NCBI GenBank assembly: GCA_910587895.1 | Contig: CAJUOE010000337.1 | Location: 1 to 24,265, forward strand | Reading direction: 5' to 3' | DNA length: 24,265 nucleotides | Origin: an uncultured Lachnospiraceae bacterium | Lineage (GTDB): Bacteria; Bacillota; Clostridia; Lachnospirales; Lachnospiraceae | In this document: piece by piece, positions 11,869-18,054 of the stretch | Numbering within the stretch: the first letter of the stretch is position 1 | Layout: each line of letters begins with the position of its first letter | Made by a program: the position numbers and the translations under genes | The notes under the pieces: model-generated | The model's input: only the letters and a program-made list of their open reading frames with translations | What the model was told of the DNA's origin: nothing | The model's database searches: none

Positions 11869-14800
11869 ATGAGCAACGTAAGACGTATTTTTGTGGAAAA
11901 GAAACCGGCATTTGCCATTCAGGCAAAGGAGCTGCAATCAGAAATCAAAAGCTATCTCGGCATTAAGACGGTAACGCATGTGCGTGTGCTGATTCGCTAT
12001 GATATGGAGCATATCTCGGAGGATACCTATCAAAAAGCCTTAAAGACCGTATTTTCCGAGCCTCCGGTGGATGAGGTGTACGAGGAAACATTTGACGCCG
12101 CCGACGCAAATGTGTTCAGCGTGGAGTACCTTCCGGGGCAATATGACCAGCGGGCGGATTCCGCAGAACAGTGCGTGAAGTTGTTAAATGAAAATGAGGA
12201 GCCGATCATCCGCTCTGCTACGACGTATGTGATTGAGGGAGAGGTGGATAGGAATCAGCTTGCGGCAATCAAAAACCACTGCATTAATCCGGTGGATTCG
12301 AGGGAGACCGGATTGGAGAAACCGCAGACGCTGGTGGATGAGTTTGAGGAGCCGGAGGATGTGAAGATTTTTGACGGATTTCAGGATATGCCGGAAAAAG
12401 AACTGCGGGCCTTGTATGATTCGCTTGGGCTTGCCATGACATTTAAGGACTTTTTGCATATTCAGAACTATTTTAAGGGTGAGGAAAAGCGTGAGCCGTC
12501 GATGACGGAAATCCGTGTCCTGGACACCTACTGGTCGGATCACTGCCGCCACACAACGTTTTCCACGGAACTGAAGGATGTGGCGTTTGCGGACGGTTAT
12601 TACCGTGAGCCGATTGAGGGCGCTTATCGGGATTACCTGAATACCTATCAGGAAATTTATAAGGGCAGGGATGATAAATTCGTATGCCTGATGGATCTGG
12701 CGCTGATGGCTATGAAACGCCTGAAGAAAGAAGGAAAATTAGAAGACCAGGAGGAGTCGGACGAGATTAACGCCTGCTCCATCGTTGTTCCGGTCGAGGT
12801 AGACGGAAAGACGGAGGAATGGCTGGTGAATTTTAAGAATGAGACGCACAACCATCCGACGGAAATTGAGCCATTTGGCGGGGCTGCCACCTGTCTGGGC
12901 GGGGCAATCAGGGATCCGCTGTCCGGGCGTACTTATGTCTATCAGGCGATGCGTGTCACCGGAGCGGCAGACCCTACGGTATCCGTCAAAGAGACGATTG
13001 AGGGTAAGCTTCCCCAGAAGAAACTGGTGCGCGGCGCGGCGCATGGTTACAGTTCCTATGGCAACCAGATTGGACTTGCCACGGGCTATGTAAAAGAAAT
13101 CTATCATCCGGATTATGTTGCAAAACGTATGGAAATCGGCGCGGTCATGGGGGCAGCTCCAAGACGTGCGGTGCAGCGTCTGAATTCGGATCCGGGAGAT
13201 ATCATTATTCTGTTAGGGGGAAGAACCGGACGTGACGGCATTGGAGGCGCGACCGGAAGTTCCAAGGCACATAACACCGAATCCACCGCCGTATGCGGTG
13301 CGGAAGTGCAGAAGGGCAATCCGCCGACAGAGCGCAAAATCCAAAGACTGTTCCGCAGGGAGGAAGTTGCGCATATCATCAAGAAATGCAATGATTTTGG
13401 CGCGGGCGGCGTGTCTGTGGCAATTGGTGAGCTGGCGCCGGGACTTCGCGTACAGCTTGATAAAGTTCCGAAGAAATATGCAGGCCTGGATGGTACGGAG
13501 ATTGCGATTTCCGAGTCTCAGGAGCGTATGGCGGTCGTGATTGCGCCGGAGGATGTGCAGCAGTTCCTTGCCTATGCAAAGGAAGAAAACCTTGAGGCGG
13601 TAGAGGTTGCGGTCGTAACCGAAGAGCCGCGGCTTGTGCTGGAGTGGAGGGGCAAGGAGATTGTAAATATTTCCAGGGCATTTCTGGATACAAACGGCGC
13701 GCATCAGGAGACGTCCGTCTCTGTGGACATGCCGGACAAAGACGACAACTTCTTTGAGAAAATAGAAATTCCCGCTGTCGCAGAATCGTTACAGCAGGAG
13801 GATATCAGGGGCGCATGGCTGTCTGTGCTTTCAGACTTGAATGTCTGTTCCCAGAAAGGCCTAGTGGAAATGTTTGACGGTTCCATCGGCGCAGGCAGCG
13901 TGTTTATGCCGTACGGTGGAAAATATCAGCTGACGGAGACGCAGAGCATGGTGGCAAAACTGCCGGTTGCAGAAGGGAAATGCGATGCCGTGACCATGAT
14001 GTCTTACGGTTTTGACCCGTATTTGTCTTCCTGGAGCCCTTATCACGGAGCCGTTTATGCCGTACTGGAATCCATGGCAAGAATTGTGGCTGCGGGCGGC
14101 GATTACCGGAAAATCCGTTTTACATTCCAGGAATATTTCCGCAGGATGAGCGAGGAGCCTCGCCGTTGGAGCCAGCCGTTTGCAGCGCTCTTAGGCGCGT
14201 ACAGCGCACAGATTGGATTTGGCCTGCCTTCCATTGGCGGTAAGGATTCCATGTCCGGGACATTCAATGAGATTGACGTTCCGCCCACATTGGTTTCGTT
14301 TGCAGTAGATGTGGCAAATCAGCAGGATATCATTACGCCGGAGTTAAAATGCGTGGGTAACAAGCTGATGATTTTCAAGATAGCGAAAGACAAGTACGAT
14401 TTGCCGGTATATGGACAGGTAATGGCGTTATATGACGCTATCCACACATTGATTCAGAAGAAGGCAATTGTATCCGCTTACGCGCTGGATGGCAAAGGAA
14501 TTGTGGCAGCCATTAGCAAGATGGCGTTTGGCAATAAGCTTGGCGTTACCATCGCGTCTGATGTATGCAGGGATTGCCTGTTTGCACCGCATTTCGGAAA
14601 ATTGATTGCAGAGGTTCCGGCGGACAAGGTATCGCTTGTCACGGACGTTATCGCAGAGGCGATGGCAGCATATGCCGAAAGTGCGGCGAAAGAGAGTGGC
14701 GGATGTGGAAATGACAGCTATTGCCGCGTATTTGGTGAGGTAAATGGAGAACAGAAATTTATTTACGGCAGCATGGAATTATCCGTGGAGGAGGCCGTAA

Positions 14801-15717
14801 AAGCCTGGACGGGCACGCTGGAAAAGGTATTCCCCACGATTGCAAGGGATGGCAAAGAAGAAGTCGATACGGATGTATTTGAGGCAGGCAAAGTGTATGT
14901 CTGCAAGCATAAAGTGGCAAAGCCGAAAGTATTCATTCCGGTATTTCCGGGAACAAACTGCGAATACGACAGTGCAAAGGCATTTGCGCGCGCAGGGGCG
15001 GAGCCGGTTGTTAAGGTGTTTAAGAACCTGGGGGCAGAGGATATCCGCGATTCGGTAGACGTATTTGTGGGGGCGATTGAACAGTGCCAGATGATTATGT
15101 TCCCGGGCGGATTCTCCGCAGGAGACGAGCCGGAGGGCAGCGCGAAATTCTTTGCAACGGCGTTCCGCAATGAGAAGATCAAAGAGGCAGTGAACAGGCT
15201 GCTCAAGGAGCGCGACGGACTGATGCTGGGCATCTGCAACGGTTTCCAGGCTTTGATTAAGCTTGGCCTCGTGCCGTATGGTGAGATCCGTGAGCAGGAT
15301 GAGAATTCGCCTACGCTGACTTATAACACCATAGGACGCCATATTTCCAAGATGGTGTACACGAAGGTTGTGACAAATAATTCCCCGTGGCTTGCACAGG
15401 CGAAATTAGGAGAGACGTACTGCAATCCGGCATCCCACGGAGAGGGACGTTTTGTTGCGCCGAAGGAATGGCTTGATAAGCTGTTTGCAAACGGGCAGGT
15501 GGCAACCCAGTATGTCAACGAGCAGGGACAGCCTACCATGGATGAGGAATGGAATATCAATGGCTCTTATATGGCGATTGAGGGAATTATCAGCCCGGAT
15601 GGACGTGTGCTGGGTAAAATGGCACATTCCGAGCGGCGTGGTGACCATGTTGCCATCAATATTTATGGAGAGCAGGACATGAAGTTGTTTGAGAGCGGGG
15701 TTGATTATTTTAAATAG
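11869..15717 (+). CDS. purL: Phosphoribosylformylglycinamidine synthase, single-chain
   Basis: This 1282-residue enzyme makes FGAM from FGAR, ATP and glutamine, the fourth step of purine synthesis. The N-terminal ~150 residues correspond to the PurS-like part. Next come the linker and two AIR-synthase-type ATP domains, with DTYWSDHCRHTTFSTEL and ETHNHPTEIEPFGGAATCLGG as the first active-site signature. The C-terminal ~260 residues are the glutaminase: FPGTNCEYDSAKAFARAG, GGFSAGDEPEG, and LGICNGFQALIKLG with nucleophile Cys1123. NPASHGEGRF carries His1190 and Glu1192. All key residues are intact. AGGAGG precedes the ATG. The 52-base gap from the cyclase gene is too short for a riboswitch. Many Clostridia carry this fused form in place of separate PurS, PurQ and PurL. 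Confidence 0.96.
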   Translation: MSNVRRIFVEKKPAFAIQAKELQSEIKSYLGIKTVTHVRVLIRYDMEHISEDTYQKALKTVFSEPPVDEVYEETFDAADANVFSVEYLPGQYDQRADSAEQCVKLLNENEEPIIRSATTYVIEGEVDRNQLAAIKNHCINPVDSRETGLEKPQTLVDEFEEPEDVKIFDGFQDMPEKELRALYDSLGLAMTFKDFLHIQNYFKGEEKREPSMTEIRVLDTYWSDHCRHTTFSTELKDVAFADGYYREPIEGAYRDYLNTYQEIYKGRDDKFVCLMDLALMAMKRLKKEGKLEDQEESDEINACSIVVPVEVDGKTEEWLVNFKNETHNHPTEIEPFGGAATCLGGAIRDPLSGRTYVYQAMRVTGAADPTVSVKETIEGKLPQKKLVRGAAHGYSSYGNQIGLATGYVKEIYHPDYVAKRMEIGAVMGAAPRRAVQRLNSDPGDIIILLGGRTGRDGIGGATGSSKAHNTESTAVCGAEVQKGNPPTERKIQRLFRREEVAHIIKKCNDFGAGGVSVAIGELAPGLRVQLDKVPKKYAGLDGTEIAISESQERMAVVIAPEDVQQFLAYAKEENLEAVEVAVVTEEPRLVLEWRGKEIVNISRAFLDTNGAHQETSVSVDMPDKDDNFFEKIEIPAVAESLQQEDIRGAWLSVLSDLNVCSQKGLVEMFDGSIGAGSVFMPYGGKYQLTETQSMVAKLPVAEGKCDAVTMMSYGFDPYLSSWSPYHGAVYAVLESMARIVAAGGDYRKIRFTFQEYFRRMSEEPRRWSQPFAALLGAYSAQIGFGLPSIGGKDSMSGTFNEIDVPPTLVSFAVDVANQQDIITPELKCVGNKLMIFKIAKDKYDLPVYGQVMALYDAIHTLIQKKAIVSAYALDGKGIVAAISKMAFGNKLGVTIASDVCRDCLFAPHFGKLIAEVPADKVSLVTDVIAEAMAAYAESAAKESGGCGNDSYCRVFGEVNGEQKFIYGSMELSVEEAVKAWTGTLEKVFPTIARDGKEEVDTDVFEAGKVYVCKHKVAKPKVFIPVFPGTNCEYDSAKAFARAGAEPVVKVFKNLGAEDIRDSVDVFVGAIEQCQMIMFPGGFSAGDEPEGSAKFFATAFRNEKIKEAVNRLLKERDGLMLGICNGFQALIKLGLVPYGEIREQDENSPTLTYNTIGRHISKMVYTKVVTNNSPWLAQAKLGETYCNPASHGEGRFVAPKEWLDKLFANGQVATQYVNEQGQPTMDEEWNINGSYMAIEGIISPDGRVLGKMAHSERRGDHVAINIYGEQDMKLFESGVDYFK

Positions 15718-15726
15718 AAAAATTGC

Positions 15727-15755
15727 TTGACAACACGGCAGAATTATTGTATATT
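15727..15755 (+). promoter_or_regulatory. tRNA-Thr promoter
   Basis: TTGACA (15727-15732), a 17-base spacer and TATATT (15750-15755). The -35 is consensus. A 9-bp inverted repeat, ATATTGGAT (15751-15759) / ATCCAATAT (15777-15785), overlaps the -10 and leader. Confidence 0.8.
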
Positions 15756-15791
15756 GGATAAGTCAGTTGGAAAACAATCCAATATGCAATT

Positions 15792-15864
15792 GCTGCTGTG
15801 GCTCAGTCGGTAGAGCGTCGCATTGGTAGTGCGGAGGTCACGGGTTCGATTCCCGTCAGCAGCT
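15792..15864 (+). tRNA. trnT: tRNA-Thr (GGU anticodon)
   Basis: This is a 73-base cloverleaf. Acceptor GCTGCTG (15792-15798) pairs with CAGCAGC (15857-15863), and the discriminator is T15864. The D arm holds GGCTCAGTCGGTAGAGC. The anticodon stem-loop TCGCA-TTGGTAG-TGCGG has anticodon GGT, which reads ACC/ACU (Thr). The T arm is ACGGGTTCGATTCCCGT. CCA is not encoded. It is a likely attachment site, since a degenerate copy of its 3' 42 bases lies at 17499-17540. Confidence 0.95.
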
Positions 15865-15873
15865 CTGGACAAT

Positions 15874-15915
15874 AAAGGCTTTTCGAGGAAGTTATTCTTT
15901 GAAAGGTCTTTTTTT
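15874..15915 (+). terminator. tRNA-Thr terminator
   Basis: AAAGGCTTTTC (15874-15884) pairs with GAAAGGTCTTT (15901-15911) over 11 positions with two G-U pairs, then TTTT through 15915. Confidence 0.75.
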
Positions 15916-15964
15916 ATACTATTATCATACTATTCCACAAATTCATTGTTTTTCTTATACCGGT

Positions 15965-15993
15965 TTGTTATACTTTACTTGTAAGTGTATAAA
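15965..15993 (+). promoter_or_regulatory. Promoter of the VapBC-like pair
   Basis: TTGTTA (15965-15970), a 17-base spacer and TATAAA (15988-15993). TTATAC and GTATAA flank the spacer as an inverted repeat, a plausible site for self-repression by the antitoxin. A ~100-base leader follows, in which I see no gene. Confidence 0.55.
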
Positions 15994-16093
15994 ATTTAGA
16001 AATGTCAAGGAGTATACTTTATGCGCAGGTTGAATATAGATATATCACTCTTATATTTTCTATTTGCAGATTTATTTGAAAGGATGTGTTTTT

Positions 16094-16324
16094 ATGGCAT
16101 ATGATACATTAGTCAGAGAAGCGAAAGACCTTCCAGAAGACATGATAGAGCAGGTCATTGAATTTATGAGATTTTTAAAATATGCCTCGAAAAAAGAACA
16201 GACAGAACAATCTATAAGCGATGGTATAGCATTCCATAGGTCAGTAAATCCATTAGCAGATGAATTTATTGCTATTGCAGAGGATTTTGATGAAACGCCA
16301 GAATGTTTTAAGGAGTATGTATAA
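16094..16324 (+). CDS. Antitoxin of a PIN-domain toxin-antitoxin pair (DUF2281-like)
   Basis: This 76-residue acidic protein has an N-terminal helical segment, LVREAKDLPEDMIEQVIEFM. It matches small DUF2281/VapB-type partners that precede PIN-domain toxins, and its second half likely wraps the toxin (DEFIAIAEDFDETPECFKEY). No AbrB-type DNA-binding domain is obvious, so self-regulation may work differently. ATG 16094 is chosen because AAAGGAT lies upstream; a farther in-frame start at 16064 lacks a site. Its stop shares one base with the toxin's ATG, so the two are translated together, as toxin-antitoxin pairs require. Confidence 0.75.
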   Translation: MAYDTLVREAKDLPEDMIEQVIEFMRFLKYASKKEQTEQSISDGIAFHRSVNPLADEFIAIAEDFDETPECFKEYV

Positions 16325-16704
16325 TGTATTTATTGGACACAAATGCTTTGTTATACTTTTTATATGATAGTGAAAAACTCTCACCAAAAGCATCAGAGGT
16401 AATTTACGGTAGCGCTGAAAAAATTAGCGTAAGCATTGTATCTATGTGGGAAATTGCGATTAAGTCAAGCATTGGGAAATTGGAAATTAAAAGTTCAATT
16501 TCCAGAATTGTAGAAACCTGCGAAAAAGAGCAATTAGGCATTCTTCCTATAAAACCTTTTCATCTTGACGAAATAGGACAACTCCCTCAGATTCATGGAG
16601 ACCCATTTGATAGGTTGATTATATCACAGGCTATTGCGGAAAATTTGGTAATTATCACAAAAGATGGAATAATACCGCAGTATAATGTCAGGGTTCTGTG
16701 GTAG
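16324..16704 (+). CDS. PIN-domain ribonuclease toxin (VapC-like)
   Basis: In this 126-residue PIN-domain protein the four acidic residues of the metal site are visible: Asp5 (MYLLDTNALLYF), Glu43 (SIVSMWEIAIKSS), Asp93/Asp96 (HGDPFDRLIISQA) and Asp114 (VIITKDG). GDPFDRLI is a signature of the COG3744 subgroup. Such enzymes cut tRNA or rRNA when freed from the antitoxin. Size is standard and nothing is truncated. The ATG overlaps the antitoxin stop by one base, and there is no separate ribosome site, so toxin output depends on antitoxin translation. The gene is AT-rich, unlike purL upstream. Confidence 0.88.
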   Translation: MYLLDTNALLYFLYDSEKLSPKASEVIYGSAEKISVSIVSMWEIAIKSSIGKLEIKSSISRIVETCEKEQLGILPIKPFHLDEIGQLPQIHGDPFDRLIISQAIAENLVIITKDGIIPQYNVRVLW

Positions 16705-16732
16705 GCGGACTTTTTGAATATTATAAAATAAA

Positions 16733-16761
16733 TTGACATAAGCATAATAACCATATATAAT
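16733..16761 (+). promoter_or_regulatory. Promoter of the Phd/YoeB pair
   Basis: TTGACA (16733-16738), a 17-base spacer and TATAAT (16756-16761), a perfect consensus. Repeated ACGAAA just downstream (near 16769 and 16780) may be antitoxin operators. Confidence 0.8.
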
Positions 16762-16800
16762 AAAAGTACGAAAAACCATACGAAATTATGAGGTGATACT

Positions 16801-17061
16801 ATGTTAGCAGTAAAGAGCATGGACGTGCGTGAAAATTTTAAAGAATGGTGCAATAAAGTAATAGGCGGTGAGACGCTTATTGTGTCAAGACCGAAAAATG
16901 AAAATGTAGTAATCGTATCTGAAAAAGAATATAACGAAATGGCAAAAGCAAAAAGGAATGAGGAATACCTAAAAAAATTAGACCATAGCTTTGCCCAGCT
17001 AGAACAAGGTGAAGTAATCCATAAATCACTTGATGAATTGAGGGCTATGATTGATGAATGA
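16801..17061 (+). CDS. Phd/YefM-family antitoxin
   Basis: This 86-residue protein has an N-terminal Phd-fold DNA-binding domain (MLAVKSMDVRENFKEWCNKV, then VSRPKNENVVIVSEKEYNEM), which represses its own operon. A helical, acidic C-terminus (~55-86) neutralises the YoeB-type toxin. AGGTG precedes the ATG at 16801. Its last bases overlap the toxin start (8 bases), which couples the two. All expected family features are present at normal length. Confidence 0.9.
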   Translation: MLAVKSMDVRENFKEWCNKVIGGETLIVSRPKNENVVIVSEKEYNEMAKAKRNEEYLKKLDHSFAQLEQGEVIHKSLDELRAMIDE

Positions 17062-17317
17062 TTTCACCTTTTCCCCAGATGCAATGGCGGAATTCATGGA
17101 TTGGATTAAAAAGGATAAGAAAACAGCAAATAAAATTTATTCGTTGATTGAAGATATACGAAGAAATGGGGCAATGCAAGGCATTGGAAAGCCGGAGCCG
17201 CTGAAACAGCGTCCCGGATATTCCAGGCGGATTGATGAAAAGAACCGGTTAGTATATGATGTTGATGAATTGCAGAATATCAAAATCATATCATGCAGGG
17301 GGCATTACGACGATTAA
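17054..17317 (+). CDS. yoeB: YoeB-family mRNA interferase toxin
   Basis: This 87-residue RelE/YoeB-fold protein cleaves mRNA in the ribosomal A site when released. The catalytic set seen in YoeB is retained: Glu48 (KPEPLKQ), Arg65 (EKNRLVYDV), and the C-terminal His84-Tyr85 (CRGHYDD). Lys/Arg residues on the first helices (KKDKKTANKIYS) fit ribosome binding. ATG 17054 is preferred over the TTG one codon upstream. It overlaps the antitoxin gene. It is full length and appears functional. Confidence 0.9.
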   Translation: MNDFTFSPDAMAEFMDWIKKDKKTANKIYSLIEDIRRNGAMQGIGKPEPLKQRPGYSRRIDEKNRLVYDVDELQNIKIISCRGHYDD

Positions 17318-17467
17318 GGCGGCATATTCCTAAAATACCAAACTTACTGTTTGTCAGCTTTTTGTTAGAATCTTGTTCGTAAAGTTACAGCGAATCATGA
17401 AAAAGTGTGCAGAGCCGTAAAAAGAATTCCGCGTAATTACAGTGTTTCAAGCAAAGTCAGGCAAAGC

Positions 17468-17500
17468 AGTGATAACACAGAGAAAGCGTTATCACTTTTT
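17468..17500 (+). terminator. Strong hairpin terminator next to the tRNA-Thr 3' copy
   Basis: AGTGATAAC (17468-17476) pairs perfectly with GTTATCACT (17488-17496), followed by TTTTT. It abuts the tRNA-like fragment, so it could be the terminator of the old island, trapped beside its attachment site. From 17318 to 17467 I see no gene. Confidence 0.75.
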
Positions 17501-17540
17501 GGTAGTGCAAAGGTCACGGATCCGATTTCCGTCAGCAGTT
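17499..17540 (+). other. Degenerate tRNA-Thr 3' half (old attachment site)
   Basis: Its 42 bases align without gaps to 15823-15864 of tRNA-Thr(GGU) with 36 identities. The six changes are all transitions. Two of them (G to A at 17520, C to T at 17527) restore a pair in the T stem. The T-loop change TTCG to TCCG and the missing 5' half make it nonfunctional. It probably marks the right end of a former island. Confidence 0.75.
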
Positions 17541-17664
17541 TTAGGAGACCCAGTAAAATCAAGGATTCCAGAGAATAGGCAATCAGAATGTATGTTCTTG
17601 TTTTGCGAGCATCTAGGAAAGGAAGAATCTTGCACATTACTAAATTAAATATTCGGACATTATC

Positions 17665-17707
17665 AAAAGTCCATAACTGGTAAAATTAGTCAGTTGTGGG
17701 CTTTTTT
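17665..17707 (+). terminator. Long-stem terminator
   Basis: AAAAGTCCATAACTG (17665-17679) pairs over 15 positions, with two G-U pairs, with CAGTTGTGGGCTTTT (17691-17705), followed by TT. No gene precedes it directly: 17541-17664 appears empty. It may be the remaining end of a deleted gene. Confidence 0.75.
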
Positions 17708-17808
17708 AGTGCCTGAATCTTCCATTTTCGAAACACTAATTTCATTGAACTTATCAAAACCAAAACAGCAACAAAAAAATTAGTCACCCCAAAAGAGGAA
17801 CACATCAA

Positions 17809-17976
17809 ATGGCAAAACATATCAGCAACATGAACCAATTACAGAAGGCATTGCAGCCAGTAATGAAAAACATGGTTGACAAATTGGCAGACAGGGATTC
17901 GACTATCAACAATGGGAGCCTGGTGGAGCTTGCGGTCAAATATTTATGGAGCCAGGGAATACCGGTAAGATATTAA
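17809..17976 (+). CDS. Small phage-like ORF, possibly truncated
   Basis: This 55-residue ORF (MAKHISNMNQLQKALQPVMK, then NMVDKLADRDS) is preceded by AGAGGA nine bases from the ATG. Its first ~30 residues resemble the start of phage head-tail proteins of the form MAKxIxNMxxLxxxLQPxxxxxVDxLA. The rest (NNGSLVELAVKYLWSQGIPV) does not continue that family. It looks like the 5' remnant of a larger phage gene joined to other sequence. A short functional protein is also possible. It stands alone between a terminator and the BspA-like gene. Confidence 0.4.
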   Translation: MAKHISNMNQLQKALQPVMKNMVDKLADRDSTINNGSLVELAVKYLWSQGIPVRY

Positions 17977-17990
17977 GAAAATATTTTTTA

Positions 17991-18019
17991 TTGAATATTT
18001 ATGTAAGAACGATTACAAT
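17991..18019 (+). promoter_or_regulatory. Promoter of the BspA-like gene
   Basis: TTGAAT (17991-17996), a 17-base spacer and TACAAT (18014-18019), about 35 bases before the start codon, with AAGGAAAGGAG between. Confidence 0.65.
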
Positions 18020-18054
18020 GGAAAGAAAGAACATGAAGGAAAGGAGAGTATGTT

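Larger units (their letters stand above)
15865..17540. mobile_element. Relict genomic island between tRNA-Thr and its 3' copy
   Basis: Two toxin-antitoxin pairs lie between an intact tRNA-Thr and a decayed copy of its 3' half. No integrase remains. The island is AT-rich relative to purL. Size is about 1.7 kb, which suggests most of the original element has been lost and the addictive modules kept. Confidence 0.55.

Noticed and set aside
12184..15648. Several - and + strand ORFs within purL
   Set aside because: purL reads through with all catalytic motifs, so these are alternate frames.
17437..17648. ORFs of 66-68 codons across the tRNA-Thr fragment
   Set aside because: They run through a terminator hairpin and the tRNA-like fragment, with no ribosome site or motif.
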